The notes: generated by a model not told the origin, from the sequence alone. Shown: positions 1 to 13,765, counted from the stretch's first letter. The stretch: 64,000 nucleotides of DNA from Paralichthys olivaceus (GCF_024713975.1 NC_091093.1:16861501-16925500), one strand, 5' to 3'. A program made the numbers and translations.

Positions 1-284
1 AACTAGATCACTTAAAGCATGAGTCATTCGTTGTATTCTGTCGAGCATGATGTCAACTTTCTCTTGAATTGTGGAGTTTTTCTGTTTGTCCCAGTTCTCA
101 CTGCAGCCAGTAGGAGGCCCAGTCCAGTCGGTCGCTGCTGTTCTGCAGCTGTGGTCAGCCTGTTGCTGCCAACACTAGCGAGGAAATAGAAATGACTAAC
201 AGTCGCTCTCTCTGGCTGAGACAAATGAGGTCTGTTGGTTCATCATCGACTGGAGATAAAGATGGACAGAATGACTTCTCCCAA

Positions 285-600
285 AAATGAAGCCAAAGTG
301 TCCAAATCGCCACCTGGTGGCTGGCTGCAGTATAGGTTATACATCCTTTCTCTTCTATGTTAGTGGACGGGACATGGAGCCAATTTAAAAGTCGAAGTAA
401 ATATCCCAAATTTTAGTCATTTTTGATAGATATGTAACTGATGTTTTTTCAAGAGTTAATGTTTTCACTTAGTTTGGTTTTAATTGGTTATTTGATGCTA
501 TGAAAACGTAGTGAATCATCATGATTGACAGCTGAGTTTGATTTCTGGATAGTGGGAGGAGGTGACACATCTTCATATACAATCCATGTTAGACAGATAT
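285..600 (+). repeat. teleost interspersed repeat, copy 1
   Basis: The segment contains the hallmark CCACCTGGTGGCTGGCTGCA, then a block (about 340-535) that recurs at about 27660-27830 with the same order of words: a gggacatgga-like start, aaaagtcgaagta, a tttaatt(g/a)gttatttgatgc core and atgattgacag. It ends with a tgggaggagg and atacaatccatg tail, resembling a common fish repeat ending. No coding capacity is seen. It is probably a non-autonomous DNA element; the family name is not certain. Confidence 0.6.
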
Positions 601-2689
601 ACCATAATTGTTTATATTTTACATTTACCTTCAATCATTCGGGAGAAGCCACTGAGCGCGAACTCAAAAGATTCACTTCAGGAGGAGATGTTGAACAAGG
701 GCTAAATCTGCTCAGAAAGTAGTAAGTGTAGGAGAACAAGTGAAGAAGTGCACTGAAGTAAATGATTTGGTTGTGCATGTTAGAGGAGGTTCCTGAAGAT
801 GGAGTAGGACGCTTAGACTCCGATCGCATTTGGGAGCTTGTTCCATCATCGAGCAATTTCAACAAGAACAATCTGGACTGTGGCTGTCTTGTGTGCAGGG
901 ATGGAAATGAAAGATGGCGCATGTTGGATGAGTGCAGAGGCTGATGACAGCAGACATTCAATCATTTTATCACCCTTAGGAGGGAGCTCTTGGTGTTTTT
1001 CCACCCAAAAAGCATTTTGTCACCTCACGTTCATCATCTACGTGAGGAAGTGATTGGTTTGGATTTTTTTTAACTCTCATTACAAGAAGCCTTGTGCTGC
1101 AGCAAAAAAAAACTTTACTCCTGAAGAGGAGCACCTTGAAGACAGTGGTTGATAAAAATAGTCCAGGTGGGAAAACTTCTGGATCAATAAGCCAGCTGGT
1201 GATTTACACTCTATCTGGATTTATGGTTAAATCAATATCTGCTCAATGCTCAGACGAAACGCTGCTCTCCAATGAAGAAAAGCCCTCGTGACATATCGAA
1301 ACAGGCATGTAACTTTTTTAAGATGTTGTTTTTGAAAGTGTGCGTCCTCTGAAGTGACAGTTAAATAGTTAACATGTCCTCCAGACTATACAACAAGAGG
1401 CAATTTATCATTTCCCTCCATATTGAGTCGCAAGTGTTTCTGATCCATCACCTCACGCCAACATTGTTTATGAGGGGCCGTTCGAAACTGTCACAACTTT
1501 TGCTAAAATGATGAATATGACCGTCTTCTTATCTATCACCGCTGTGGTCGAGGTTAAGATCTGGATGCATTGGCACTAAAATGATTCAAAACTTCGTGGT
1601 CATGGTCAAAACACATGGACGTTGACACAGAGGGAAGGAAACTGTGGTTTGCAGTAATGTTTGCGGAGATCTGTGCAGTGATGCTGTGTTGTGATAGCAG
1701 TGATATGTAGTTTGCAGTAACAGCTCAATGGGATCCTACAATCCTGTTTGATGAAAATACACAGTGAGTTTACAGGACAGTGTTTTGAACGGGTTTAACA
1801 ATAAAGGTCAAAGCTTTTTTTTCTGAATGGAAAATAACCCTTCAGTTGTAATTGGATCATAAAAAAATCACTAACGCTGAAGTGGCTCGTACTGAGGCAG
1901 TGGATGACGTATAATGACTACAAGGCTGTGTGCATTGTAATAAAGTACATGTATCGACTACTGACCCTCAATACATTTTGAAGAACTTTAAATTTACTCT
2001 GGAATTTCCATTGTTATGTCCCTTCAGACTACTTCTACTTCTACTAGATTCACTACACTGACTTGGCAGCTCGAGTCACTCTACGGATTAGGATTTAACA
2101 TATGGTCAGTTAATAGCTCGGCTTTAATCACAATTAATAAAATATGATGTGGTATTAGGGTCATCATGGGGGTTATCTTCATCATTAATCTGATTACTCA
2201 CTTGATTGTTTTCTCAGCTGAATAAATTGAAGAAGCCAATTTCCAAAACAGAAATCACTATATTAGTATTTTTCGTGCAAACCAATAATTGAAATATTAT
2301 AATATTCTTTTAATTAAGATAGTAGAAAATGAATGAAATTGAAAATATTAAAAGGTAGGGAACAGGAAGCAAACACATTTACAGCATTTTTACATAACAC
2401 AATAATCGATCAACGAATGATGGGGAATGACCAATCAGCTCAAGGTACCCAAGTAACCAATGGCATTAAAAACAGATCAGTTCAGCTCCACCCCCAAACC
2501 AACATTAAATGGCTGCTGCTTATATGTTAATGAACCAGTAATGACAACCAGACATGCTCCACCTACACAGTGACCACTTTTATCTTTTATGCTTTAATTA
2601 CATTTCTTATTATCAGTTCCATATTCTTACTGGAGTAAACCTTGGAGCATGTTCATATATCCTGATGTTGCAAGTTGTAAAGGCTCTTC

Positions 2690-2772
<83 letters not shown>
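2690..2772. repeat. (CA)n microsatellite
   Basis: An almost pure CA run of about 40 units. It generates artefactual Thr-His and Cys-Val reading frames on both strands. Confidence 0.97.
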
Positions 2773-2774
<2 letters not shown>

Positions 2775-2941
2775 CCCACCAGTGCATTCCCAGTATGCTC
2801 TCAGATTCAGAAGCTCCTCCCAGAAAACACCCCCTCTTACTTTTTCTCTGTCACCCCCTCCCCTCCTCCCTTTTATCCCTCCCTCCCCCACCTCTCATTC
2901 TCTCTAACATATATTCATACAACATGATTTTTACACGCAGG

Positions 2942-2953
2942 CACACGCACACA

Positions 2954-3015
<62 letters not shown>
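2942..3015. repeat. (CA)n microsatellite
   Basis: A second CA run of about 37 units, slightly interrupted at its left end. It lies 170 bp from the first run, with a pyrimidine-rich (CT/CCT) tract between them. Confidence 0.96.
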
Positions 3016-3016
<1 letters not shown>

Positions 3017-3515
3017 TATGTATATGAATATCCTTCCAGTACAATGAACAGACCTTGTCAAATACAGTTGACATTATTGTTTTTGAAACATGGTATTAAT
3101 ACATTTTGTTGTTCATACATTAGAATGCACGTTGCCTTGATAATGCTGTGGGCTGTTAGACTACAGTCATGTCAATGAAGCCTCTTTGAATATGAATTGT
3201 AATGAATGTAGTGGAGATTTCATATAGGACCTATAAGAACATTAAACTGTTTTTAAAGGGTGTTTTTTCCCCCACAGTCATATTACAAAAAAAATAAACG
3301 AAACATAAAACAATTTCCTGTAGAGTTGGTATTAATTTGGATCAGCTGAGCGTCACTGGTTTATTATAATACATAAATAAAATAGATTAAATTCTACCTG
3401 GAATCAAAACTGATGTAATATAATAAATTCAAATCTGACTTTTCTTTTCTTTACATTTGATTTTTTTCTATTTTAATTCTTAAGTGAGTGAATCCAGCTG
3501 TTATTGAACACTGAC

Positions 3516-3609
3516 CGTCTGCGTCGAAGTGTCTCCAGATGTCGATGAACTGCGCTGCGGTGAGCTCAGCCAGGTGCAGGTGTGGAGGCTGCTGGGCCTG
3601 AGTTGCCAT
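3516..3609 (-). CDS. calb2: calretinin, coding exon 1 (gene continues off left edge)
   Basis: Calretinin is a cytosolic hexa-EF-hand calcium buffer and sensor, mainly of neurons. The exon reads MATQAQQPPHLHLAELTAAQ then FIDIWRHFDADG. This matches the start of vertebrate calretinin (HLHLAELTA.QF..IW.HFDADG), including the first helix and the first Asp residues of the EF-hand 1 loop. The ATG is at 3609. The exon ends after the first base of a Gly codon (phase 1) at a GTCAGT donor. A TATA-like TTTAAAAG lies about 100 bp upstream. Calbindin 1 is the alternative, but the HLHLAELTA wording is characteristic of calretinin. Whether it is the a or b teleost duplicate cannot be told. In human, CALB2 neighbours CMTR2, as here. 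Confidence 0.88.
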
Positions 3610-3706
3610 CTCTTCTCTTTTTTTTATTCTTCCTCCCTCAAATGACAGTTGGATGTAAACTTTTCAAGGCTCCTTGGTTCTATGGGCAGCTCCTCCTCAG
3701 TCTGAG

Positions 3707-3714
3707 CTTTTAAA
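3707..3714 (-). promoter_or_regulatory. TATA-like box of calb2
   Basis: On the minus strand the sequence reads TTTAAAAG, about 100 bp upstream of the calb2 ATG. Transcription would start near 3680. The surroundings are GGA/CCT-rich. Assigned from position and motif only. Confidence 0.4.
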
Positions 3715-4525
3715 CGCAACCCCCTCCTCTCCTCCCTCTCCTCCATCCCTGGCGTTTCTACTGGCCACCACAAGGGGGCGCCGCCCCCGTGCTGAGAGCC
3801 TGCAGGGAGCTACAACAGGAGACCAAGTACAGGAGGAGGAGGAGGGGGGTGCATGGGGAGGAAGGCTCCCCTGGGTTTTTTTTTGTTTTTGCATGAGTTA
3901 CCATTAAGAGCCGTCCAGGTAGCTGGTTTGATCGCAGCATCATTTTACATCATCCAATCATTTTGCTCCCTCCAGGAGAAAATGACTTCCAACTATTTCT
4001 CCTGCAGGACCGGCTGACTCCGCTGGATCTTGTAGGATCTATGTCACCACTGAACTGTGAATTATCAAATAAAGCACAAATACATTGAATGCAGCATCCC
4101 AGAGGCTACAGCATTCTAGCAGGAGAAAGAAATGTGCAGTGCTGTCCACGTCATGCTCCAGTGAGGACCACATTTCCAGAGTCAAGTGTCACTTACAGAT
4201 GGGACTGCACCCTTTTCCACATTCTTTTGCCTTTGCTTTCATCTCCTCCCTCCTTCAACCCTTCTACACCCTCCATCATTACTCCTGACCTGCAGAGGTG
4301 GGGGGAGCACTCACTCTCCTTGGTCAATTGAGCCCATATTGGCAGCAGCAGCAGCACGGCTGTTGCATTGCCAGTAAATCACCAATACGCCTTTGTTCAT
4401 GCTGCAGGATGAGCCGCACACTCCTCCGATCTTTTTTCTCATCTTATACCGTGGCGCACCTCCCTCTCCAGTTGGGTCCCCACCTCGCTGGTGTAAGTGA
4501 ATGATGGGTGGTGTGGGGTTTCAGA

Positions 4526-4569
4526 TGAAGAGGATGAAGAAGAAGAAGAAGAAGAGGAAGAGGAAGAAG
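4526..4569. repeat. (GAA/GGA)n purine tract
   Basis: A run of GAA with scattered GAG and GAT. It is read as poly-Ser on the minus strand and is not coding. Confidence 0.9.
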
Positions 4570-4950
4570 TCACTATCTGCTCCCTGCAGAGCCATGTGCT
4601 GCTGATCAGATAAAAAAGGAAGAACACAAACACAGAGTCCTATATGTACAACTAAGCATGAAAGACAGAAGAGGAGGGAGAGAGGGGGAGATATTTATAG
4701 GAACTCTGATGATAAAGCTTAAACTTTGTGAATATGAATGAGATCATTCATAGGATTTGTTTGCAGTGCTGTGAACTCTCTGTTCAAAGTGTTGGAGATT
4801 AAGTGATGGGATGAATCATGGAGAGTTGTGTGATATCAGAATAACAATGGTGGATATGGGACAAAGATGACAAGTATGCACATACACATACATGCACATA
4901 GTAAGGTAATGGGATACACACAAATACACTCAAACCTAAAGGTAGATGCG

Positions 4951-4971
4951 CACACACACACACACACACAC
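4951..4971. repeat. (CA)n microsatellite, short
   Basis: About ten CA units. Confidence 0.9.
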
Positions 4972-5049
4972 GTATAAACATGTAGTATGTGCACGTCAAA
5001 ACAGGAAAACTGTTTTGCATGCCAGTCAAATCATGGAATGTAGACCAGA

Positions 5050-5106
5050 TCATAGACTGTAAATAAATATGGACCACGCATCCCCACTTCCTCCCACAAT
5101 CCAGAA
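5050..5106 (-). repeat. fragment of teleost interspersed repeat (end region)
   Basis: The words atagactgtaaataaatatgg and ccacttcctcccac match, in reverse orientation, the terminal part of the family seen at 285-600 (tgggaggagg ... atacaatccatg). Only the end is present. Confidence 0.45.
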
Positions 5107-8100
5107 TTGTTGGGAAAATGAACACTTGAAGTGTAGTGTGATACTAGAAATGACAAAAAACATCTTTGAGACTAATATACAGTATTTGATGTGTACTTTG
5201 ACTTGAGTTCTTTTCACACCAGTGATGACAACAAGAAACACTGATGATGCTAATTCATTTTTAAAAAGTGAGAAATGATATATAAAAAAATGTAACTTGT
5301 GTAAGTGTGTCTGACTCCGTCATGCAGTCATGGTTGAATTTCAATCTAAATTGCATACAAACCACCTTCCACAAGAGAGTTGACATGGAGTAGATATCCA
5401 AAATAAAAGTTTATAGAAAAGAGAGGTCAGAGGGTACGGGGTGTAAAGAGGGGTGGTAACAGAAAATGAAAGTCTGAAGAGGATGCACCATAAACATCCC
5501 GCCTCTGATGGTTAATTATCCTCTTAAAATATTCCCATCTGCTCAGATCAATTGAACTTTGACCTCAAGCACTGAAGCTATGGGCAGTCCTGGTGAGGTG
5601 GCTTGGTTTATTGGTTTATGTGGATGTGGGCTAACAGAATTTAAATAGATGTTGACCTCTCTGCAAAAAATGATTTGAAGAGCCTGACGTCTGCAGAACA
5701 TGCCAGAGTTGGCACAGTACATCTTTTTAATATGGACTTGTTTCAAATTCTAATGATCGTCAGAGAACATTTCAATGTTTCAAACTAATTACCACCCCTA
5801 CTTTTAACCATGACATCTCCAAAGCTGAACTTCCTTTTCTTCACCTCTCAACCTCCAACAAAGCCTCTATACCTCTGCATCCTCTGCAGCCAATGAGATA
5901 TGTTTACGTTTCTGAAAAACGAATTATCCTCGCTGATATGATGCCACTGAGACAACAGCATCTGAAAGAACATAATTACACGCTCAGAGGAACAACACAT
6001 ACCAAATGTGTATGCTGTTGTTAGGAATGAATATCACGGTGTGGGATGTTTTGTGTGGAAGTGTGCATGTAGATTAAATTAGGTTCGGTAAGTTTGACTG
6101 CCCGAGACATTTGCTCTGGTGTTAATGCAGTTGAGCAGCAGTCGGAGTGGGAGTGTATGATTTGTGTAAATTAGAGTGACAGGGTGCCTCATCGCTGTAA
6201 TCAGCCATTTTCATCAGCAGCACAATGTGATGGTTGTGGGATCTACAGTGAGAGAAACTGTTGGAGTTGCCAAAAGCTGGGAAACCTATGCACAGAACAG
6301 ATAAAGCAGAATGCACTTTTCAGACCATTTGGGAGATTGTGTTGTGATTACATTTCTGCAACAATGGCACAGATAAACACCTTATAGCAGAGCAAATGCA
6401 GCACTATTCACTGCCTGCCAATTGTTACGGGCAACAAATATGTAGAGAATTACATATGGTAACACAGTAGCTGACCACCGTCACTCTGCATCCTCCTGCT
6501 GAGATATGATCTGAAAGTACACAATGCGCTCCAAGCACCACATCATCACATGTGGTGTATTGCAGCCACGTCAACTGCATAAAACTGTATTTTTGACTCG
6601 GGTGAACGGTTGGGGGAGAAAGGCTTGTCCCTGTGTAGGCAGGACGATGTGTTCCGCCTCCTCCACAGGGAACAATTAGGATGATGGTTCCCCACAGACC
6701 ACATTTCTCAATTGCAAAAACAACCCCACCTCAAGTAATAATGTCACTTGAGACAAGGAGTGATTATTTGTTCTTATGATGCAACAGTGGGCCCTGTAGT
6801 AAAGCTGCAATAGGCAATAACCTCATGGATCTACAAAATGATGGAAATGTGACGAACAAGAATTTTAAGTCAAGTCAAAAAGAAGACGTTGGACGTCGGG
6901 GTGAAACAGCACACATGCATGTAAAAAGAATGTTCTCATTTGTGTCATATGAAATGAAAAGAAAATATGAAGGTACAGCAGCAGTCTGTGAGCAGGGGTG
7001 TGGCAAAGAAGGCAATAGCCTGGAGCATGAGATGAGAGGGGCCCCCAGAGAATGGCTTATTACAGCAGGAATTTTGTAAGAACCCCCTTCAATTCAATTA
7101 TTGGTTATGTACAGGAAACTGCAATGATACCATGGTCAGACACCCCCGAAGCCCCGTGCCATGAGCTGTTTGACAGAAGGTTTGTAGTTTTAAAGGTTTG
7201 GTTCAGATACGTCTAAATGTGTGAGTATGATACGTCTCAGATGGTGGTGGAGGTTTGCACATAAACTTATGCACACTATGCACAGAATTGTTTGTAGATT
7301 GATATAACATTTGAAACAGTTGAGAACCCAAAGGCAGATAACGAACTTACAGGAAATACAACAAAGGGAATGTTTAAATTCACATCATACACAAAGGTAG
7401 ATTCAAGGTGCCGAAGAAAGATAAGAAGATTCTTCAAAATCTCAAAAAGTGTCTCAAAAGTATAATCAATTCAAAGAACGGGCCCCCAGGTCCCTTTTGC
7501 CTCTGGCCGCCAAATTCCCTTGAAACACTCCTGCCAGATAGATTAACAAAGAGCGGAGGGGAAACAGCTCGCCTCCATCTTCTCGTGTAAGTACATCATA
7601 AACGGTATAGCTTTCTCTGAGTGTGTGTGTCTATGCAGGAGTCACTCAGACACAGTGAGTTCAGTCGCCCATGCTTTGGCAGGGCCCAATACCCAATCAC
7701 TGTCATTATGTAAGTAAAATGGAAGAAAAACGTTGCTCCAGTTGAGAGAAATGTGAGCCATTATGCAGAATACATGGAAATATTACAGATGGAGGAAAAA
7801 ATAATGTTTCTGAAACCATTTTCCTTTTTCCACTTTATATATTTATATCCATGCTCAGTGATATTTGAAAGCAGAATCATATCTGACAATGATAACATTT
7901 CAGAACAGGCCCTTCTTCAGGCAAAAACTAAAGTAGAGACACCACATCTATCTGCACCCTGAGGTCACCTGACCGGTCATGTGACTGTCCAAGTGAGAAA
8001 AAAATGTAAATGATGTAAAAAATAGTGATAAAAGAAGGAAAAAATAATAATGACTCAAAAACATTGGTGAAGAGAGGCAAAAACCTCCCAATTATAAATG

Positions 8101-8596
8101 TGCATATAGTATGACAGGAAGTGAAACTTCCTGGCGTCACAGTCGAGTTAAATCTCTTGATGACTTAGCAGTGGTGACTGGATCAAACATCTTGTAGTGT
8201 AACCTCCTTTCTGACCATCACAGCCTTTTATGTTGATGAGCATCAGGGAACAATGTGAAAAGTGTTTCCCTAAAGTGTGTGGAGCTGCACACAAACACGT
8301 TTGATTGAGTCAATGAGTTAAAGGCTTGTGTCACACGCTGACCTGCACCCAGCCCTCTTCATCATCCGTGTTTTTTAGGGGGACTTGTCAATCTGTGGGG
8401 ACAAACATGCATCACACACACGGAGGGGAAAGATGTTTAAGGCCAGTAGTTCGGCGCAGCGATGAATCAACGTGTGTTGACAGGTCTCCATAAACAAATG
8501 CACCGGAGCGCAGCAAACACTCCCACATGCACATATAAAACTGCACTATACATACCAGAGCAAATAAACATATCCTCAGATGGATGTGTACAGTAC

Positions 8597-8598
<2 letters not shown>

Positions 8599-8665
<67 letters not shown>
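8599..8665. repeat. (TG)n microsatellite
   Basis: About 33 TG units. The flanking reading frames are low-complexity artefacts. Confidence 0.96.
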
Positions 8666-8667
<2 letters not shown>

Positions 8668-11600
8668 TATATTGAATGCCAACAACAAGTGTCCCCATGG
8701 CCTGATTTGTTCTCTCCGCCCCCACCTCTGTCCAGGCAATCCCTTTTATATAGTCAATTCAATTCAGCGGGTGAACTGAGGTCGATTGATGTGCCTTTAA
8801 GGAAAGAGCGAGCGAAAAATGAGGCGGACATGGAAAAAGAGAGAGAGAGAGAGACCAATGTGTAGCAAACAATAACAGGCATTTAGTTATGATTGTTCAA
8901 ACGTCCTGCAGAGGAGAAACAAAATTCAGTGAAAACAATAAACAAAGTATGAAACAAATTAATCACATTAAACTGCAAAGCTTTTCAGGCCATGCTGGAC
9001 CTAATCTCACTGTCAAACTGTTGGAAAACATGTGTGACCCAACAAACACGCACGCCACAGCTTCACACACAAACTGTCCCGGCAGCTGCACATTGAAAGC
9101 TTTGGCTCTGTCGTGTTTTCATTTTGGATAGAAAGTGACACGATGAGCTGAAAGTGCAAGCTCTTGGCTCTGAGTGGAGGCCAGCCGGGTTTTATCCTCA
9201 CCAGATTAACATTTTAGACTTTTCAGATTTTATTTCAAACAACCCCACCCTCACAGAGAAATGTGTGACACTATTATTATGCTTTTTAAAGTATATGTCC
9301 CCCATAATAATGTCACACACCTTTTTTGTGTTAGAGAGGTCTGATTAATAACTTATTAAGTATCATACAACTAGATAAGTGATTGGTGAAGACATGAATC
9401 AGATGTATATAATAAGATGTAAACACAGCTTCACGTGTGTCCTCGGACATAAAGCACACGTTGTGAGAGACACATCTGCATTTCCTGCCGGCTCCTCTCT
9501 TCTCGCATGAAAGAAAAGCAGGAACACCTCAGGAGAGAGTTAAACTGATTAGCATTTTAAGAGGACGAGCCTCAAAAAAAAAAAATAAACACTGAGCTTA
9601 GGCAATAAATCTGAGACTGTCCAACATGATTTACATACTCGATCCATAGAAGCAGCCATTAGAACAGGAACTAAACTGCAATATTTCCAAGAATCGACAG
9701 AGATTGACACTCCAATTCTGGCCGAGTGTCAGAGGTTAATTGGTTGTTGTTGTTTATGAACGGAAAACAGATGCCACACAGGAAGATTTGTGACCACACA
9801 TCCGTCTTGTCTTCTCTGCTGAGTTTTTAAAATTTTCCCCACAGACTCCTAAGTTCAGCACCAAACCCGTTGCTTCAACACAAATTAGAGTGTGATCAGT
9901 TAATTCCTTCCTGCTCATGGATTTTTTTCAATTCTCTCTTAGTTAAGTCTCATGGATTAATGTATAAATACAGTTCGGCGTGTATTTATCACTTCAAACA
10001 TTATCTACAGCAGTCACAGTTTCTTAGCGTGAATGTTTTTTCTCACTGAGTGACTCATTTGAAGTCGGCCCATCATAGTTCGGTTGGATTACATCTTTAC
10101 TTTTCTATTTTTTCTTATCTATGTCCTGTTAGTTCTTTTCCATTTTCAAATTTCCACTAATACTGCAGAAAATAGCCGAGCATTATCACTCTGTTCTACA
10201 GAGCAGAAGGATTTTTAGAAGTCCTCAGCCGTGACAGTAACTTCACAAGCTGTTCTCCAGGCCCGTTAACACAAATTCATTTATAATAACTTAAATTATA
10301 TTTGGTCATATCCCCATTTAATGCAGTAAGAGTTTGTGTCCACCACACCGGATGTGCAATAGCTTTTCTGTTTTAGAGATTGATCTGTGTTGTCTTTGTT
10401 TTTTAGATGATCCATCATTCCTCCATATACGTCCTTGAGCGGGACAGAGGCGGCTTGTTGTCTGCAGACAGCAGCTGCACGAGAAGAGGGAGTTTCCTCG
10501 TTTACATCGCTGCAGCGTCGCAGTGACAGTGAGCAGATGTTTACTGTGATTTCTTAGTCGTGTGTTTATTTCTACACTTCCTCATCTCACCTGAAACATG
10601 ACTGTCATCCTCAACATTTTCCTGTATCCAGACCCACTATTCCAAAATCATCCAACCATCATACAAGCTCTACATGTATTTACCTGTCATATTGCATTGT
10701 CCATTTCTGATGACTCCATCAGATCCTCATATATAATATACATATAAAACAAATGATCATAAAGTGTTAAGAATGTTTAGTCTGATTAAGTGTATTAACC
10801 ACCCAGAGCTCTATATGTGACACTGAACCAGACTGGAGCTCAGAGGTCAGTCTGTTCATGCTCAGTTCTCAACTCCAGTGGAAAATAGAAAGTTCCAACT
10901 GTGGGATCTGGAAGAGGTTGAAAATTAAAAGCACTTTTCGTTTTATTGTCTATTATATCATGATGAATAATAATGTCAATAATGAAGGAATTATGCAAAT
11001 GTCCCTATTTACACACAGAACAAATTTTGTATTAACCAACAGGACAGGAGTGTGTCTCTGATCTGTATAAGGCAGAGTAAATGCCAAAAGTATGTTTCAT
11101 ATGTTTAACGTCTAAGGTGAAGGATTGTTCTGTGATATGTTGGTTGTGATATTCTGACATGTAATCTGTTTTTTGCTGTGGTTCTGCTCCTGCGCTGTTG
11201 TTAAGTGTGTCGTGTTTTGTAAGCCCATGGGCCGGGGACATTTTGGTGCAGAACACCAAATTTACAATGTTTTTGACTGCACTGATTCTGAGTATGATTT
11301 CTGATCTTTAAATGTCACATTGCATGAACAAGTTGAAGTTTATAAATAAAAAAACCTTTGATTTAATCATCTGATTTGCATTATTCTAAAAACACGGAAG
11401 CTGAAAACTAAAACTGGAGCTGGGGGCTGGGGTGTATTTATTTAAAGAAGCAGAATCATGTTGCTGGATGAGCTGAAATGCAAATGATGCACTGCCAAAG
11501 CTGGAAGCAGAAATAAAATGTTTTTAAATTGTGATATCAGACAGATGAACTGCATCCTCAAACAGCTGAAACCCTCTGCAGTCCCTCTGGGAGGGAACAG

Positions 11601-11867
11601 CTCAGCTGAGGGAAGAACTGGAGGAGGAGGAGGAGGAGGATACTAACATTTTTACAAACCCTAGTTGGTGGGGGTTCGATGACCTGCTTAACATAACGAC
11701 TCCCAATATAAGTAGACCTGCACAGAAACAAGTCCTCGGGTTTGTCTGGAAAAAATCCACCTTTTCCTCAGTTTGAGGGCAAAAGGAGAGAGAAGGAGTT
11801 CACATCCAAAATCCCGATACTCCTTCTCCTCAGTGGCTCAGCAACTTCCAGTATCAGCACCTGTCAG

Positions 11868-12020
11868 CCACAGGGCGACACGGTGGATCAGTGGTTACCG
11901 CTGCAACTTCACACACAGACCTCAGCCGAGCAGCGGAGCTATTTCTGTGTCTTTATGTCCCCCCCTGTGTCAGTGTGTGTTCTCACACACCCCAAAGACA
12001 TGACGTCCAGATGAACCGCA
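11868..12020 (+). repeat. diverged tRNA-like teleost interspersed repeat
   Basis: The words gcgacacggtggatcagtgg, ttaccgctgcaacttcac, ttctcacacaccccaaagac and atgacgtccag follow the order of a common fish repeat (gcggcacggtggtgcagtgg ... cctcacagc ... ccaaagacatgc). A polymerase III A-box-like stretch is visible. It is strongly diverged and carries no gene. Confidence 0.5.
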
Positions 12021-13205
12021 CAATCTAAGTAGCTGCTTATTAAAAGATCAGATAAAATTGCAAAATAACAAAACAATTTAGTTGATATATTCTGGATGAC
12101 ATGTTTCACAGATGCACACCACTCCAACTCCATACCAAAGATGTATTAGAAATGCTCCACACTAATCACTGACCACTCTAAGTGATGACAAATCATCACT
12201 GTCCAGGACCCAGAGGAACTAAAGTTTCTATAACCGCCCAGTAAATATGAGCCTGATGGTGGCTCCTGAGGTCGGGTATCATCCAACCCATTTGGATACG
12301 TCCTCTGGGAACCATAAATGTTAGTCTGGATCAAAGTGGTGCACCCAAGACGACTCACTTTGACTTTCTCTTCTTCTCTGTGTTGTACTGCAGAGATGAC
12401 GCAGCAGGAACGTCTGCTTTACAGTGACAGTATCATCAACCAGCCAACAAACGTGAAGAGAAACATATTGAGTGAGGTGATGAAGTTAGACAGAGCAGAC
12501 TGGTGTGACCTCACACATTTACCAATCACAGAGTGTTTTTTTAGTTCTCGGCCTGGACATTTTACTCAGAGCAACAGTTCCTCATTTTGGGAAAAAACAC
12601 TTCACTTTGTTGCTGAGTGACTGATGAGTCCATTAAATATGTAGCTGCCAGTGGTGGAATATACTCACACAGTGAGTTTACGTTTGTTATGCTGAGGATG
12701 TTCTGTGGAAAGTTTTATTACTTCAACCTTCTTTATTTTTATTTCACAGATCCGTGATCACATTTACAAATTGACTCAAACAGGCAAAACAGCTTTTTCT
12801 CCTTAAACGAAAGCTCTCTTACTTGTCATTCAGTCATTTGTCAAATTGAAGAGACAACTGACAAATGACTGAGGTGTGACGAACACGTCCTGCTCTGCAG
12901 ACTGTGCAGAGAACACCTCCCTCCACACTGGTGCATCCCTGCTGCTTAGTTTCGTTGCATAATGAGAGTTTCACTTCACCTGATCTGTCATCTTTCTTTT
13001 TTCTGCAGACAGCAGAGCAAGTGTACTAAAACACTGAGATTCAAAGGGTCAGCACAAGATCTATATCATTATTCTGTTGAGCTTTGCCGCAGTTTGTCTC
13101 ATTTGCATTGACGCTGTGAAAACATTGTGTTTGCCCTTTCACTGCTTCCCTCGGGGTGTGTTATCAATATACACCTGATTTTATTTGATTTTATTTGATT
13201 TGACT

Positions 13206-13225
13206 GATATATATATATATATATA
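13206..13225. repeat. (TA)n microsatellite, short
   Basis: About ten TA units, followed by CA units. Confidence 0.85.
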
Positions 13226-13415
13226 CACACATATAGACTACTGTATATGCTGTATACTTGTACATACACAGTATATACCGATACATGTTTTTACAGCTGT
13301 CCATATTAAAATTACACATATCACTAATATGATAAATAAGCACTTTTCTAGGTCAACAACCTTTCCATGAGTTCACAAGTTCACCATCCAATCACTTCAT
13401 CCTCACAGATTAGAT

Positions 13416-13416
<1 letters not shown>

Positions 13417-13446
<30 letters not shown>
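13417..13446. repeat. (TG)n microsatellite
   Basis: About fifteen TG units. Confidence 0.93.
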
Positions 13447-13448
<2 letters not shown>

Positions 13449-13720
13449 ATATTTCGAAAGGCCAGTGTGGTGACAGAAGAATATTACACTGAGGAAGGAT
13501 TACACTCCTGCCACAAAATACAATCCAGTCACTTGAGTCAATCACACACACTCGTTCTCTGTCTCACACACACATTTTTGCCAAACCTCACCATTTATGC
13601 AATGGCGATTTTTTTTTTACCACTGTCACTACACCTCCTTTATTTTCTTTCTCTTCCTCATGTAGGAAATGCAAAAATCTCCTGAACCTTTAATTTGTAT
13701 TAATCTGCCTGATTTGAATT

Positions 13721-13721
<1 letters not shown>

Positions 13722-13765
<44 letters not shown>
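13722..13765. repeat. (TG)n microsatellite
   Basis: About 22 TG units. Confidence 0.95.

Larger units (their letters stand above)
1..3515 (-). other. calb2 intron 1 (5' part), repeat-bearing
   Basis: This stretch lies downstream of the calb2 exon 1 splice donor. No second calretinin exon (the continuation of the first EF-hand) could be found in it, so intron 1 is inferred to run off the left edge. It holds an interspersed repeat at about 285-600 and two long CA tracts. The reading frames here are low-complexity or show no recognisable domain. Confidence 0.55.

Noticed and set aside
2554-3178. Frames with long His-Thr or Cys-Val runs
   Set aside because: Produced by the CA microsatellites; no composition outside the repeats supports coding.
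4439-4633. Minus-strand frame with a poly-Ser run
   Set aside because: Created by the GAA tract; no start or splice support.
8462-8865. Frames with Cys-Val and Thr-His runs
   Set aside because: Artefact of the TG microsatellite.
12318-12620. Plus-strand frame of 100 codons in the calb2-cmtr2 gap
   Set aside because: No domain, no splice partners, composition like the surrounding intergenic DNA.
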